From NCBI GenBank assembly GCA_037178625.1, contig CM074127.1:2790001-2854000 (forward strand): a DNA stretch of 64,000 nt, in the 5' to 3' direction. The notes below the pieces were generated by a model. It was given only the letters and a program-made list of their open reading frames with translations. It was not told where the DNA came from and made no database searches. A program made the position numbers and the translations under genes. How positions within the stretch are numbered: the stretch's first letter is position 1; each line of letters opens with the position of its first letter. Positions 10,113 to 21,688 of the stretch are shown here, piece after piece. Origin of the DNA: Skeletonema tropicum (Eukaryota; Bacillariophyta; Thalassiosirophyceae; Thalassiosirales; Thalassiosiraceae).

Positions 10113-11890
10113 ATGGCCAAGTTTGCACTAGACAACGCCCAGTGGCTCAGCGAACTCTCCGAGCCGCTCAAGAATGACATTGTAGGTGTTATGGCGCAAG
10201 TTTGTCCTTCTGAAGGTGATTGTCTTCTCAAGGAAGGTGAAATCATCAATCGTTTCATTATTGTGGAGGCTGGCACTCTCATTCGAACTAAGTCAACTGG
10301 GGCAGATGGAGCACCTCTCCCTCTCGATGAAGTGGGAGCTGGCAAAGTAACTGGCTTTTTGCATGTGTTAGGACATCACGATGATGACAAGGTAAGCGTA
10401 AAAATTTTGTTCTTGTTGTTGTGAAATTATGAATCCTTCTGCACTCCCTTCTCACTTGATTGCTTGCATTTCAATTTCTTATTCAAGGCATTTGCAAATG
10501 TAATAGCGGGAAAAGATGCCAAAATATGGATTGTCCGAGGTGAAGACTTCCGAGCAATCATGGATAAGCCACAACACGCCAACGAAATGATGAAGATGCT
10601 GACGAGAATTTTGAGGCAAGCTTCCAAGATTGTACGCGCAACTCTGCGGGGTCCTGACGTTCGGGTAGGTGGTGCTAACGTAGAGGAAACTGGGCGTACA
10701 CTTAAGATCATGTGTTATGATACTACGTCGTGGGTGAAAGAGGTGAGTGCTTATCCTTTCTACGACATGCGAAGATTGCCGTTGATGAAAATACATTGCT
10801 GAATATAAACATGAATTGTGCACACAGAACTTTGAAAGTCAAGTCCAGAAATTCAACAATGAAGGAAAAGATATCAAGCTACAGATAGATTACACTAGTG
10901 ATAGATTGGATATGAAGACTGCGAAGTACGCAGCTGGGTATGATGCAGTTTGTCTTTTTGTAAATGATACTGCGGATTCTGATGCGCTGTGGGTTTTATC
11001 TATGGGTGGAGTCAAGTTCATTGCAATGCGTTGCGCTGGGTTTGATCGTGTTGATACGAAAGCGGCGAAGGCTTTTGGGCTGACTGTTTGTCGTGTTCCA
11101 GCATACTCTCCATACGCTGTCGCTGAGCACGCCATTGCACTTCTAATGGCTATAAATAGAAAGATCCACACAGCAAGTGTGCGCGTGAAGATGGCCAACT
11201 TCAGCCTCGACTCTGGACTTCTTGGTATGGATATAAATGGCAAAACTGTCGCCGTGATGGGAACAGGAAAGATTGGACAAATACTTTGCAAAATTATTTC
11301 TGGCTTTGGCGTCAATTTGTTGGCATATGACGTGTTTGAATCTGATGAAGGTAAGTCTCTTCATTTCACCACCTCACGAAATATCATCTTCAGGAAGTGT
11401 CTAAATCTCAACAATCGCTTTGTCATCATTAGTTAAGAGTTTGGGTGGCAAGTATGTATCAAAGGAAGAAATATACAAACAATCTGACGTTATATTTCTA
11501 ATGATGCCATTGCTGCAGGCAACCAGGCATACAATCAACGAAGAAGTATTGCCAATGCTGAAGAAGGGAGTCATCCTAATCAATACAAGCAGAGGTGGAC
11601 TGATTGATACAAATGCTTTGATCAGTGGTTTGCAATCAGGTATCATCGGTGGCTGCGGCTTAGATGTCTATGAAAATGAAGGCGAATATTTCTTTCAGGA
11701 CTACAGCTCCAAAAGTATTCAAGACGAGAGGCTAGTTGCGATGCTAGGGAACAATCGCATTGTACTCACTGCTCACCAGGCATTCTTCACAAGAGAGGCG
11801 ATTGACAAGATTGTTTCGACGACGCTCGAAAACTTCTGCAATTTCGCTTCCGGCTTGAGAGGAAATGAGCTTCCCAACAGCGTATGCTGA
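10113..11890 (+). CDS. Cyclic-nucleotide-binding-like domain fused to D-lactate dehydrogenase
   Basis: Four exons: 10113-10391, 10488-10742, 10828-11350 and 11433-11890 (introns 96, 85 and 82 bp, all GT-AG, in frame). The first ~150 residues look like a CNB/Crp-type beta-roll: CLLKEGEIINRFIIVEAGTL, then AFANVIAGKDAKIWIVRGED and a helical tail. The rest is a D-isomer 2-hydroxyacid dehydrogenase of the fermentative D-LDH type, pyruvate + NADH to D-lactate. Visible: MRCAGFDRVD, Rossmann VMGTGKIG, substrate Arg in INTSRGGLID, Glu in GLDVYENEGEYFF and the His of LTAHQAFFT. So the catalytic residues are present. No signal peptide; probably cytosolic. The fusion suggests nucleotide or redox-signal control (inference). 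Start at 10113 is the first ATG in the exon. Confidence 0.9.
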
Positions 11891-12028
11891 TTGCCTTGCA
11901 GCCCAACAATTTCCAGTAACTAACTAGCGCAACAATGTTTGTATGTATACCATATTTCACTACAAGTCGTTAAGTATTCATTGGTAGAAATAAATACCAT
12001 CAATCGAGCAACCATCAATCAAGCAATT

Positions 12029-15000
12029 CTAACATCCAGCACACCTCGAAGTCGGAAAAAAGCACCAAAATGGTGATTCATCCTCAATGGAGTAGAGATT
12101 TGTGTTGCAGTCCAGCCGTTTTTCAGAATGAACCGAGTGTGTTGACTGGAAATCTGCTACAGTTCCCTTCGAACCAAAATATGCTATTCCTCCATACAAA
12201 CAATTTGAACACGAATAAAAGTGACAGCCAGCCCGAGCATATTGGCCAGCAAAGGGCCAACCTGCACCTCCGAGATGCAAACCGAGAGAGGACGCTGCTT
12301 CTCGACACGACTCTTCTGTGACATAATGACAACTTTCGACAGGTTCTTCGGGGGCGTTTGTGGACAGAATCGAAGGTTGTGCCGAAGGAATATCAGACTT
12401 CGACATTACTGGCATCTGTGTATGCTCTACAACATCAACATCAGAAGGTTCAGCCAGATTGCCCAAATCACCTCCCACCTTGTAACGGATCCTACCGATG
12501 AATCCTCGCGAACTTCTATAGTCTGTTAAAGGGTCAGCAAGTTGGATAGGATACCGTAAGATAGCAGTTCCATAATACACGTTCATCTCTGTATTCGTTG
12601 TATACACTGTATCGGTATCTTCCAAGTTGTCTTGATCATGACTGACGTAACGGTTGTCTTGCTCATGACCGACGAAACGGTTATGGGAGACCAAGTCATC
12701 ATCTCGAAGTGTTACCCAGAACGACTTTCTCTGCCCGGCATTTATCGTTGTTCTATCAAATTCATCACCAGGGATAGGAGCAAACTCACAATTATCGAGA
12801 TGCACATCATGACAAACACCCGTACCGTCTATCGTACCGTGAGCAATCTCTACAAACTCAGCTCCATCCCTCCATGAGCCCTGTGCAATCCACACTTCGT
12901 ATCGGGTTGAAAAGGATGTATCAAGATATAAATCCATCCCAGTGACGGTCAAAGAAGGAACAAGACTCTCTATATCAAATACTATTCCATAGCTCTTGGA
13001 TATTCCAGCAACAAGAGCTTCTCCATTTGTAGTCGTTAGGCTCATCTCAATGTTAGCTAAAGAAGTATTTTCGTGATGGAGAACGTCTTCGCCAAAGGAA
13101 TTTGTAGGTGACAAAGTTGAAGAATCCGACAAATGCAGACTATCAGTTGTATTACTCGACAGAACGGAGCTCTCATCTGATGTTGTTCCAGTTGACGAGT
13201 GATTTGCAGGACTTGCAGTGATGTTGATGCTATCTTGGCTCTCATTCTCATCTAGTACTGTTTCAACTGACGAGTGGTTTGCAGGACTTGCAGTAATGTT
13301 GACATCATCTTGGGTCTCATCTAGCATTGTTTCAACTGACGAGTGGTTTGCAGAACTTGCAGTATCATCAGAGCTGGTGTCATGTTGGAAGTGATGATCG
13401 TTACTGTCAATCATTGGGCCATGACCATTTTCCAATGACGTGTCCAAGTCATGGTTGGAGTCGGAGGTTGGAGCTACATGGCCATCATGCACTCCTCCTC
13501 CAATACCTGCAATGTCATTCACGTTGCCTTCGTCTTCAATACCTTCACCCAGTTCCATTTTTCCACTGTCATTATTACCTGCCAATACTTTGACACTAGG
13601 AGAAGCTATCACATAGTACAACAACCCTACGATTGCACCAAGCAACACGACTACCAAAATGCACAGCATCGCCACGCATCGGCGCTGCCTTCGCCGTTTT
13701 TGAGGCACTTTCATTGGTGACTTTTTGCTGTGAACGCGTCCATAATCATCATCTTGCTCGTTGAGATGGGTGTAAGCTACCATTCCTGGAAGAACAGTAA
13801 CAGCCTGCTCTTCATCAAAATTATTGACGTTTGTTGGCTTCACGCGTCTTTTCTTGTATTTCTTTTTTCGAGAGGTTTTGTGTCCATCAAGGCGCTTATA
13901 TTCTTCATCCGATTTATCATTGTTTGCTCGTGTTAGTTCGTTATCGATGGCATAGTTTACCTCCAAATCACGTCTTGTTGGCCCAACTTCATTCGTACCA
14001 TGGGCACTTCCGCCAGCATCAACTTTGTAAGCATACGCTGATGGAATTTGGGTTGCCTTAGAATCCTCCTCAACGTTTTCATTTTCACTTGTCCACTCAG
14101 CTGTTGTGATAGATGCTGTTGCGATGGTTACATCAGTGGGGTTGTGAAGATGATGATCGGTGATGGTATGCCCAACATTAGTATCAGTAACTCTCTCAAT
14201 CAAGCTCTCAACTGGAGGTTGATACGAATGATTGTGATCATATGTTGACAGAGGAATGTCTAGGAGATTCTCTTGTGCTAGCATATTATCTTGTTGATTT
14301 TGCTGTGGTGCTGGTTGTTCCTGCTGCCATGAATTGATCTGTAGAGGGTCAGTCTGATGAAGATTTGATGCGACGGCTTCGTCATCAAGAAATGATAAAA
14401 GTAAATCATCTGCTTTATCATCAAAACCTGCTTTATCATCAACACCATCGTTATCAACAAGAGGCTTAGCTTCAGTAGGTGCATCAATATGTGCATCTAG
14501 ATTGACTTCCTGTTGTTGGATAGCCGAGTCATCGGCGTTGAAAGGGTCTTGATTTGACACCTCGTTTGCATCACACTCAGCTGCAGTCGCATTTAAGATA
14601 CTGTCCAAATAATGACCAACATGTGGCTCAATTGCTGGGCCATCGTTTGCAGCGGAAGCAGGCAGGTCTTGTGCACCATCATGTCCTACAGTCATATCAA
14701 TGGTGGGATTGGCAGGCTCGAAATGACCGGAAGTTGACAAGGCTTCTGTGTCACCTCCATCGTTCTCATTAGTTGCAGCCTTGTGCGCTGAAGTTGGGAA
14801 CAACTCTTCAACAACAAATGATTTTTTCATCTCGTCATCAATGGCAACATTTTTGTGGTTATCGCTTCCCTCCTCTATTTCATCCTCCTCATCAGTCGTA
14901 CTTATAGATACATCCTCAACGAGAACTCTGTTGTCAGCATCACCAGCATCACTGCTATTGTCATCATGCTCATCCTCCTCCTTCGAAGATGGTTGATCAG

Positions 15001-15082
15001 CATTCCCTGCCATCAAGTGGTGAAACGGATCATCAACATCGTTATCACGCGGCTGCATAATCATCGTGAGTTTGTTTGACAC
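12029..15082 (-). CDS. Large acidic single-pass membrane protein, diatom-type extracellular domain
   Basis: 1,017 codons, one exon. Residues 1 to ~450 are acidic and disordered (Asp/Glu/Asn/Ser-rich), then a basic stretch KKSPMKVPQKRRRQRR, a membrane segment (CVAMLCILVVVLLGAIVGLL) and a second acidic Ser/His/Asp region with three near-repeats of NITASPANHSSVET type. The outer part has a beta-rich domain (LTVTGMDLYLDTSFSTRYEV ... YGTAILRYPIQLADPL) recalling the surface domain of the protein at 47.5 kb, and a Cys-rich tail (CHYVTEESCREAASSLGLHL ... CHFYSCSNC). With the positive charges before the segment, a type II topology (N-terminus inside) is likely. Function unknown; a cell-surface or secretory-pathway protein is inferred. 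Convergent with the D-LDH gene, 138 bp apart. Confidence 0.8.
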   Translation of the reverse strand: MSNKLTMIMQPRDNDVDDPFHHLMAGNADQPSSKEEDEHDDNSSDAGDADNRVLVEDVSISTTDEEDEIEEGSDNHKNVAIDDEMKKSFVVEELFPTSAHKAATNENDGGDTEALSTSGHFEPANPTIDMTVGHDGAQDLPASAANDGPAIEPHVGHYLDSILNATAAECDANEVSNQDPFNADDSAIQQQEVNLDAHIDAPTEAKPLVDNDGVDDKAGFDDKADDLLLSFLDDEAVASNLHQTDPLQINSWQQEQPAPQQNQQDNMLAQENLLDIPLSTYDHNHSYQPPVESLIERVTDTNVGHTITDHHLHNPTDVTIATASITTAEWTSENENVEEDSKATQIPSAYAYKVDAGGSAHGTNEVGPTRRDLEVNYAIDNELTRANNDKSDEEYKRLDGHKTSRKKKYKKRRVKPTNVNNFDEEQAVTVLPGMVAYTHLNEQDDDYGRVHSKKSPMKVPQKRRRQRRCVAMLCILVVVLLGAIVGLLYYVIASPSVKVLAGNNDSGKMELGEGIEDEGNVNDIAGIGGGVHDGHVAPTSDSNHDLDTSLENGHGPMIDSNDHHFQHDTSSDDTASSANHSSVETMLDETQDDVNITASPANHSSVETVLDENESQDSINITASPANHSSTGTTSDESSVLSSNTTDSLHLSDSSTLSPTNSFGEDVLHHENTSLANIEMSLTTTNGEALVAGISKSYGIVFDIESLVPSLTVTGMDLYLDTSFSTRYEVWIAQGSWRDGAEFVEIAHGTIDGTGVCHDVHLDNCEFAPIPGDEFDRTTINAGQRKSFWVTLRDDDLVSHNRFVGHEQDNRYVSHDQDNLEDTDTVYTTNTEMNVYYGTAILRYPIQLADPLTDYRSSRGFIGRIRYKVGGDLGNLAEPSDVDVVEHTQMPVMSKSDIPSAQPSILSTNAPEEPVESCHYVTEESCREAASSLGLHLGGAGWPFAGQYARAGCHFYSCSNCLYGGIAYFGSKGTVADFQSTHSVHSEKRLDCNTNLYSIEDESPFWCFFPTSRCAGC

Positions 15083-15821
15083 TTCTTAGTGCACACACTT
15101 GTTGCTTGATATCCTACCCTTCGAGACTTCATTGGCCGGTCATAAGTAGCGGCAGCGTTCGTCTTCTTCGTTCATCGCCGCAAGCATTTTATTTTGACAA
15201 GAGCGACTCGGTACTCGGCTGGTCATAGCGACACTATAAAGGTCTGCACTAGTGTGAGTTGCGCGGCGTCGTTTTCGAACACCGTCCGTGCGGGAGCGGA
15301 CACAAACAAGTGATTTTTTTATGTCTTCACGAGCGCTTGCCGCGAGTGAAGACATAAGGTCACGAGTTTTGTGTCGTGGCGGGCGACGGTGTGAGAAACA
15401 ATCAGCGCGATGAACACGAGTGCCCGAACTGACTGTGTCGTGACTCGGGCCGAGCGCAAAAAAGATCGGACAAACACACACTGCTCAAAAGGCGGCCACA
15501 AACGATGAACCAAGACTTAACTCAGCGCACTTGCGCCTGACGAACTAAGTAATTTACCTTACCCCAACACTTATCGCTGCGCTCTCCACTCGTGCTTGAT
15601 AATCATTCCTGCGTGAGGACAATAGTGTTATCAATAGGCGCAATTTTTTACTTTCTGCCAGTGTCTCCACCGTGAGTGTCGTGAAGAGTGAGTGGACGCT
15701 TTTTGAGCAGTGTGTGTCCGATTTTTCTTTTTTGTGTCCGGCCCCGTTGCGACACTTTTATGCTTCCAAGTGAAAGAAAGATAGACAACTCTTCAATTTC
15801 TTAGCTTTATATAGATTTAGT
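15083..15821. other. Intergenic region with inverted repeats
   Basis: No gene seen. It contains a hairpin at 15321-15355 and a pair of inverted repeats at about 15459-15493 and 15697-15732 (atcggac...acacactgctcaaaa on one arm, ttttgagcagtgtgtgtccgat on the other). The pair may be the ends of a short non-autonomous element. The upstream promoter of the acidic membrane protein should also lie here. Confidence 0.5.
15321..15355. repeat. Hairpin with 10-bp perfect arms
   Basis: Arms atgtcttcac and gtgaagacat around a 15-nt centre. It follows a run of seven T's. Function not known. Confidence 0.6.
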
Positions 15822-18101
15822 TTAAAGCCTCTCTACAACATCTATTCCAATGAAGCTCATGAGCAAACGAATTGTGGCTGCAGATACTGTACACAAGGAG
15901 AGGCGGCTAGCCTTCAATTCCGGAGTTTCAGCATTGTTGACAGAGCAGTTCTCGTAGAACTGGTTGAATTTCTGGCTTGTTTCAAATAAGTAGTCGCAGA
16001 GGCGGTTGGGGTAGAGTTCCGACTCAACTTCGCTCAACACATCGGGTAGCTTGATCAGGTTACGAATCAGCTGCTTTTCAGAGTCGTGTGAAATGATAAT
16101 TTCACTAGCTTCTGGCCACACCACCTTCTGATCATCCGGCTGCCCTGTGGCTTTGCGGACAATGCCACAAATTCTCGCGTATGCGTAAAGCATGTAGGGT
16201 GCAGTGTTACCGTTCAAACTGAGCATTCTCCCGTAGCTAAATTTGTAATTCGACTCACGATTCATTGATAAATCAGCATACTTGACAGCACCAATTCCAA
16301 CTGTTTTGGCAACATCAGCAATGGCATCAGTAAAGTCCTCATCAGGGTTTTCCATTCTCGACTTCATATCTTCTCCCGCAATGCGAACAGCTTCATCCAG
16401 GAGATCTTTCAGCTTCACAGTATCTCCAGAACGAGTGGCAAATTTCTTGCCATCTTCACCCTGTACAAGACCAAAAGGAACATGTTCTAACGACACAGGA
16501 TCTGCAACGAATCCCGCCTTCTTGGCAGCGGCAAATACCATCTCAAAATGCTGCGATTGACCTGCATCAGTGACATACAACACACGGTCAGCCTTTTCTC
16601 CACCCTCAGATGCCTCCATTTGAACGCGATGACAAATGGCAGCCAGATCAGTAGTAGCATAATTGAATCCGCCATCTGACTTTCTAACAAGCATGGGTAG
16701 TGGTGAACCATCACGATTAGTATATCCCTCAAGAAATACAGCTGTAGCACCTTCACTCTCGACAGCAAGTCCTTGCTCCTCCAAGTCTTCAATAACATTC
16801 ATGAGGTAGGGATTGTAAAATGATTCTCCACGTTCGTTGAGTCCCACAATGTTCAAGACGTCGTATATTTTTTGATACTCCACTCTGCTAGCAGCACACA
16901 AAGATTCCCATGCAGCCAAAGCTTCCTTATCTCCAGCCTGGAGCTTTACTACACCCTCTCTGGAACGGACCTTAAAGTCATCATCAGCATCAAACCTCTT
17001 CTTTGCTGCCTTATACAATGTGACCAAATCTCCCAGCTCGACATCCTTAGACGTTTCCTTATTCAAAGCCTGAGGAAATTCATCGCGGAGATGTTCCACA
17101 AGCATTCCAAATTGGGTACCCCAGTCTCCAACGTGATTGAGACGCAAAACATCGTGTCCAGAAAAAGTGAGTAAGTTCGATAGAGTATCACCGATGATAG
17201 TCGAGCGAAGATGCCCCACGTGCATTTCTTTGGCAATGTTTGGTGAGGAGAAGTCAACTACAATCTTTTTCTTTTCACTGTTGTGTGAATGTTGTGGCGT
17301 TTTGAGTGTATTAGTATTTTGTAACAAATACAATTATAACATCACAGTAGATTTCGTTCGAAACAAACATCAATCAACTCACCTAGCCTCTGGTACACCC
17401 AAACGTCCCATCGAATCCTTCACCATAACCCCCAAAGCTCGACTCAAATAATCCTCCTTAAACTTGAAATTGATAAATCCCGGTCCAGCGATCTCCGGTT
17501 CTTCCATGTAATCTTGAATAAGTGGTCGCAACTGGTCCACAATCTTTGTCGCACAATCACGTGGGTTTAATCCAGCCGACTTGGCAAGTGACATGGCAGC
17601 GTTACACTGATAATCACCGAATTCAGGCTTGGTTGCTGGTGTGACCATGGCATCACGAGTTGAGAATGGTTGTGCTGCATCTATCGCCGACTGAATAATG
17701 GAGTTGCGTTCCTCCTCGGACATTTTGGGCTTTTGTTCTTCTTCCTCTTGCTTTGTTGCCGATTCATCTACATTTTTCTTTTTCTTATTTTTCTTCTTCT
17801 TCTTTTTGCCATCCAACTTGGCAATGGCGGCGTTCTTTGCGATCTCTTTTGGGTCGAAGATGTCATTAAGTGCTGTGGCTACCACCTCACGGACCCAGTC
17901 AATACCAACGAGTGATGATGCTGTTGATGTGGATGATGCTGGTTCGACTGTTTGTGCCTGATCTTCAGCAGTAGTGGACATGCTCAGCACGGTTGTCATC
18001 TTGGGACGCAACAAGCTACTGCTGCTCCATGTCGACGAACGCTGGTTCGATTGCTGCTGTTGCAATTGATTACTACTCACTGAAAAAAGACCTGTAGTAA
18101 A

Positions 18102-18135
<34 letters not shown>

Positions 18136-18260
18136 CGATGAACACCAGCCACGAAAGCAGGACTGTTTCGTCGACCCGAAACAACGCAGCTACGGCGAGA
18201 CAATATCATTATTGTCGAGAGCATCGACATCATTACCGCTAGCGTATTGTTCACCATCAT
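15822..18260 (-). CDS. Arginyl-tRNA synthetase, probably organelle-targeted
   Basis: Charges tRNA-Arg with arginine. Two exons on the minus strand: 18260-17383 and 17277-15822, with a 105-bp GT-AG intron (17278-17382) that splits a Ser codon. Class I signature: FSSPNIAKEMHVGHLRSTII (HIGH-type HVGH). Also DAGQSQHFEMVFAAAKKAGF, and KFATRSGDTVKL at the KMSKS-equivalent site; many ArgRS lack a strict KMSKS. The C-terminal anticodon-binding DALR domain ends SFIGIDVVERL. Before the catalytic part is a ~160-residue extension: hydrophobic start, polyGln (11 Q in a row), Ser/Arg-rich stretch, then Lys-rich KKKKKKNKKKK. That looks like a transit peptide; an internal Met (MTTVLSMSTTAED) could start a cytosolic form. 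Confidence 0.93.
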
Positions 18261-18483
18261 ATAAGTAGCACTGTATCGTTGTCCAAGATTGTTACAAAGA
18301 TGAACTGTGAAGTGCTATAATGAGCTAGAGAGCTTCTTCATGGTTTGGATGTGGATGGCGATGTGCGTCACTAAAAATCGTAGCGGAGGTGTAGGGGCCC
18401 CCCATCAGCCCCCCAAAAGCGCCTGCCTCCACGACCACAAAATCAATTTCAGTTTCAAAATCTCCCAAAATCCGATAAAAACC
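18261..18483. promoter_or_regulatory. Divergent promoter, ArgRS / transportin
   Basis: A 223-bp gap separates the start codons of two genes pointing away from each other. Both core promoters and 5' leaders must fit here. No defined element was recognised. The transportin start at 18484 has a good context (accATGg), so an in-frame upstream extension to 18307 is treated as leader. Confidence 0.5.
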
Positions 18484-21400
18484 ATGGCATCGGCGTTGCA
18501 GCTACCCCCGCAGTCACCGTCTCCATCGGGGCAAGTCCTCGCCCTGCTCTCTACGCTCTCCAACCCATCATCGTCTTCATCACAGGATGCCCATGCTCGC
18601 CACGCACTCGCCCTCAAGGCAAGAGATGATGCCCTATCGTCGTCCAACGATTCTTACAGCAACTTGTGCACGGAGTTTTGTCGTGTCTTGTGCTGCCAAA
18701 GTCCGGAACTACTATCGATGGAGGTACTCAAAGACTTTCATGACAGCTTGGCTGGAGATACGGACATGTTTCACAAATGTTGCGGTTGGATCCAAAACAA
18801 TGGTGGCGGCAATGCACAAAGAGATCAGGGCATGATGATGTGGAACACACTACGTCAAATGGCAGGATTGCTGCTCAAGAACGCGTTGGTTTCTCCTCCA
18901 CCACCTTCGTCTCTTGCGCAGACGAAGAGGATGAAGTTATCTCCAGAGGCAGCTACAGAAATTAAGCACGCATTGTTGCGATGTCTTACAGATGCTCAAT
19001 CACCCATAAGAGGTGTTGCAAGTACGGCCATTGCAAGATGTTGTACTGCTGCTGTATACTTGGAAAAAAGTATGGGTATCTTTTTTAGCGTTGGTAACTG
19101 GGTGGAATTGGTTCCCTTCATTCTACATTGTGTTCAGGTTGGAAATACTACGCAACAAACTAGCAGCAGTACAGACAGTGTTGAACAACATGCTGGAATT
19201 GGAGCACTAGTCACGTTACGAAAGTTATTGGAGGACATACCCAATCGTCTTGCTGCCGAGGCACCGTCAACATCCTTCCATGAACTCGTGCCAGCACTCT
19301 TAACCTGCCTTCAATCACCTATACAAAAACGTCGAAAGGAGGCTTTGGCATGCTTAAATGTATTCATCTTTCCAATGCCAGGCTCTCTAATTGCAAATAT
19401 GGATAGTTACTTGGGTGGATTGAGCGCCCTTGCTTCTGATGAATCTGCAGAAATTCGACAATTAGTATGTCAAGGCATCGTCTCTTTGCTCAGCAAGAGA
19501 GCAGAATATATCAAACCCCACTTTGCGTCAATTGTGACGTTCATGTTGACGGCAACATCCGATGCCGATCCAAGCGTCGCTCTAGAGGCTTGTGATTTCT
19601 GGTTAACTTTTGCTTCATTGGATGAAGATAGTTACGACGACGAAATGATGGGTTGTGTGGCTCAATCTCTTCCACAGTTGTTGCCTGTGCTACTGAAAGG
19701 TATGGTATATCCTCCAGATAAGATAGAAGAATTGCTGGAGGATAATGCTATAGATGAAAGAGGTGGAGACGATCGGCAACAGGACGTGGCTCCTGTCTTT
19801 CACTCGGCAAAAACCAAAGGACAGTATGATTCAGACGATGATGATTCAGAGGATGGTGGAAGTGACGGTGATGATATGGACGACGATGATGGTGAATGGT
19901 CTCTCCGTAAGTGTTCGGCAGCAAGTTTAGACTCATTGGCAGGGATATTCGGAGCATCTTACATACTGCCACCACTCTTACCTGCACTACAAGAGGGGCT
20001 TCGACACACGGACCAATGGTTCCGAGAAGCAAGCATTTTAGCATTAGGAGCGATAAGCGACGGATGTATGGCGGAAATCACGCCGCATCTTCCTCAGTTA
20101 CATCCATTTTTATTGTCTCAGCTTACGGCTCAAGATTCTACTACCTCAACTGCGATGCATTTCTGCGTGGGCATTGGGAAGATATGCCTCATGGACAGTC
20201 ACTGCTGACGACCCTTCATTGGTAGCGTGCTCGATAGAAGCTCTTGTTGGGAGGATTGCTCGATCGAAATAGAAAGGTTCAGGTAGCAACCTGCTCAGCG
20301 TTGGGTGTTTATGTCGAGGAAGCGGGAGATTTGATGACGCCATACCTAGAACCAGTTTACCGAGCTTTGGTGGAAGCTCTACAACTGTACCGAACTCGAA
20401 GCATGTTATGCCTATTTGACACGCTAGGCGTTATGGCAGATAATATTGGCGCTGCTATTGGTGAAGGTCCCTTGCCAGGGATGTACGTGCCTCCGATTCT
20501 AAAGCGTTGGAATGATATCGGCAGGGAGAATCCAATGGATCGTTCTCTGCTTCCTCTCATGGAAAGTTTAGGTAGCATCACTGTTGTTTGTGGTATGAAC
20601 TACCAACCTTGGGCTGTTGAAACATTTGAAATGGCGATGTCTACGATTGAAGGTTGCATGTTGATTATTTCGCATTACAATGATATTAGTGATGTCGATG
20701 ATGAACTCGCTGATCCTATGATTTGTGCCATTGACTTAATTGATGGATTAATTGAAGGATTAGGACCAAACTTCGCAACTCTCGTGGCGGGCAGCGCAAG
20801 GTTTGGACCGACCTTCCCTAATTTACTGGAACAAATTGTGGCGCACGACATTCCGGGTGTTAGAATAAGCTGCCTTTGCCGTACTTGGTAGATCTCGCTA
20901 GACAAGCTCCAACCTTAATCGAGGCCGGCTTGCCAACATTGTTATCGGAGGCAATATCATCGATTGACCCTACGCATCCAGCTGCATGTAACAATTCACT
21001 TTGGGCATTAGGCGAAATCTGCGTTAGGTGTGGAGAAAATGCCGGTCCATTGAATCCCAATGCGGCAGATCTTCTTCAGAATTTAATTCCCCTGTTGATG
21101 GGAAATTCTATTGATATCGATGGCAACCCAATTGACACTCCTGTGCCTGGAATATTGGAAAACGCTGCAATCACAATGGGACGCTTAGGCGTGCGTCAAT
21201 CCAGCCTTCGTTGCACCAGAACTCGGGAGATTTCTGTTAGGTTGGTGTGACGGTTTGAGTAAGATTTCCAATCCTATTGAACGCAGAGATGCGTTCAATG
21301 GGTTTGTCCTAGCGCTACGTGCTAATCCTCAAAGTATCCAAAGTGCAGGACCAGGTCTCTCACAAACAATTGGTTCAATCTTATTCGCGGTTGTTTCGTG

Positions 21401-21617
21401 GCACGTTGCACCTGATGATATGTTACAAGGAGTAAATGTATTGAATGGTAATTATGGTTTCCAGCCATTCCCTGGTGAGTTTGTTGAGCTCAAGGAGTTA
21501 TTGACTCAATTACTAACTGACCTCAAAACGTCTGCAGGACAAGACAGTTGGAATCAAGTTGAGTCCCAGATGCCAGGCAATGTTAAGCGTTTGATGAAGG
21601 AGGTCTACAATATTTAG
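18484..21617 (+). CDS. Transportin (karyopherin beta-2), with five apparent +1 frame breaks
   Basis: HEAT-repeat nuclear import receptor of the TNPO1 type, which carries PY-NLS cargo into the nucleus. Family marks: SPIRGVASTAIARC, VALEACDFWLTFASLDED, the long acidic loop (DSDDDDSEDGGSDGDD), then WSLRKCSAASLDSLAGIF and EASILALGAISDGCMAEITP. The frame is clean to about 20140. Homology then moves to the next frame at five places: ~20140-20147 (into QLRCISAWALGRYASW), ~20240-20244 (LLGGLLDRNRKVQ), ~20870 (SAFAVLG), 20890 (DLARQAPTLIEAGL) and ~21200 (NPAFVAPELGRFLLGWCDGL). The protein then runs to YNI and stop at 21617. Every break is one base too many. Either sequence errors, a dying gene, or unusual decoding; length and conserved residues argue against old decay. 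Confidence 0.82.
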
Positions 21618-21688
21618 AGTCTTCCCATACTTGGCACCGGTTTGTGAGGTCTAAAATAGAGTTATTAATCAACGATTTCGAGCTTCAA

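Noticed and set aside
18307..18483. Transportin start at 18307
   Set aside because: The first 59 codons look like leader sequence and overlap the divergent promoter; the ATG at 18484 has better context and begins the homologous protein.
20137..21205. A single programmed +1 slippery motif in transportin
   Set aside because: The five shift sites have no common codon or heptamer by eye (for example agc-t-gcc, ggt-a-gat, cgt-c-aat), so one decoding rule is not supported.
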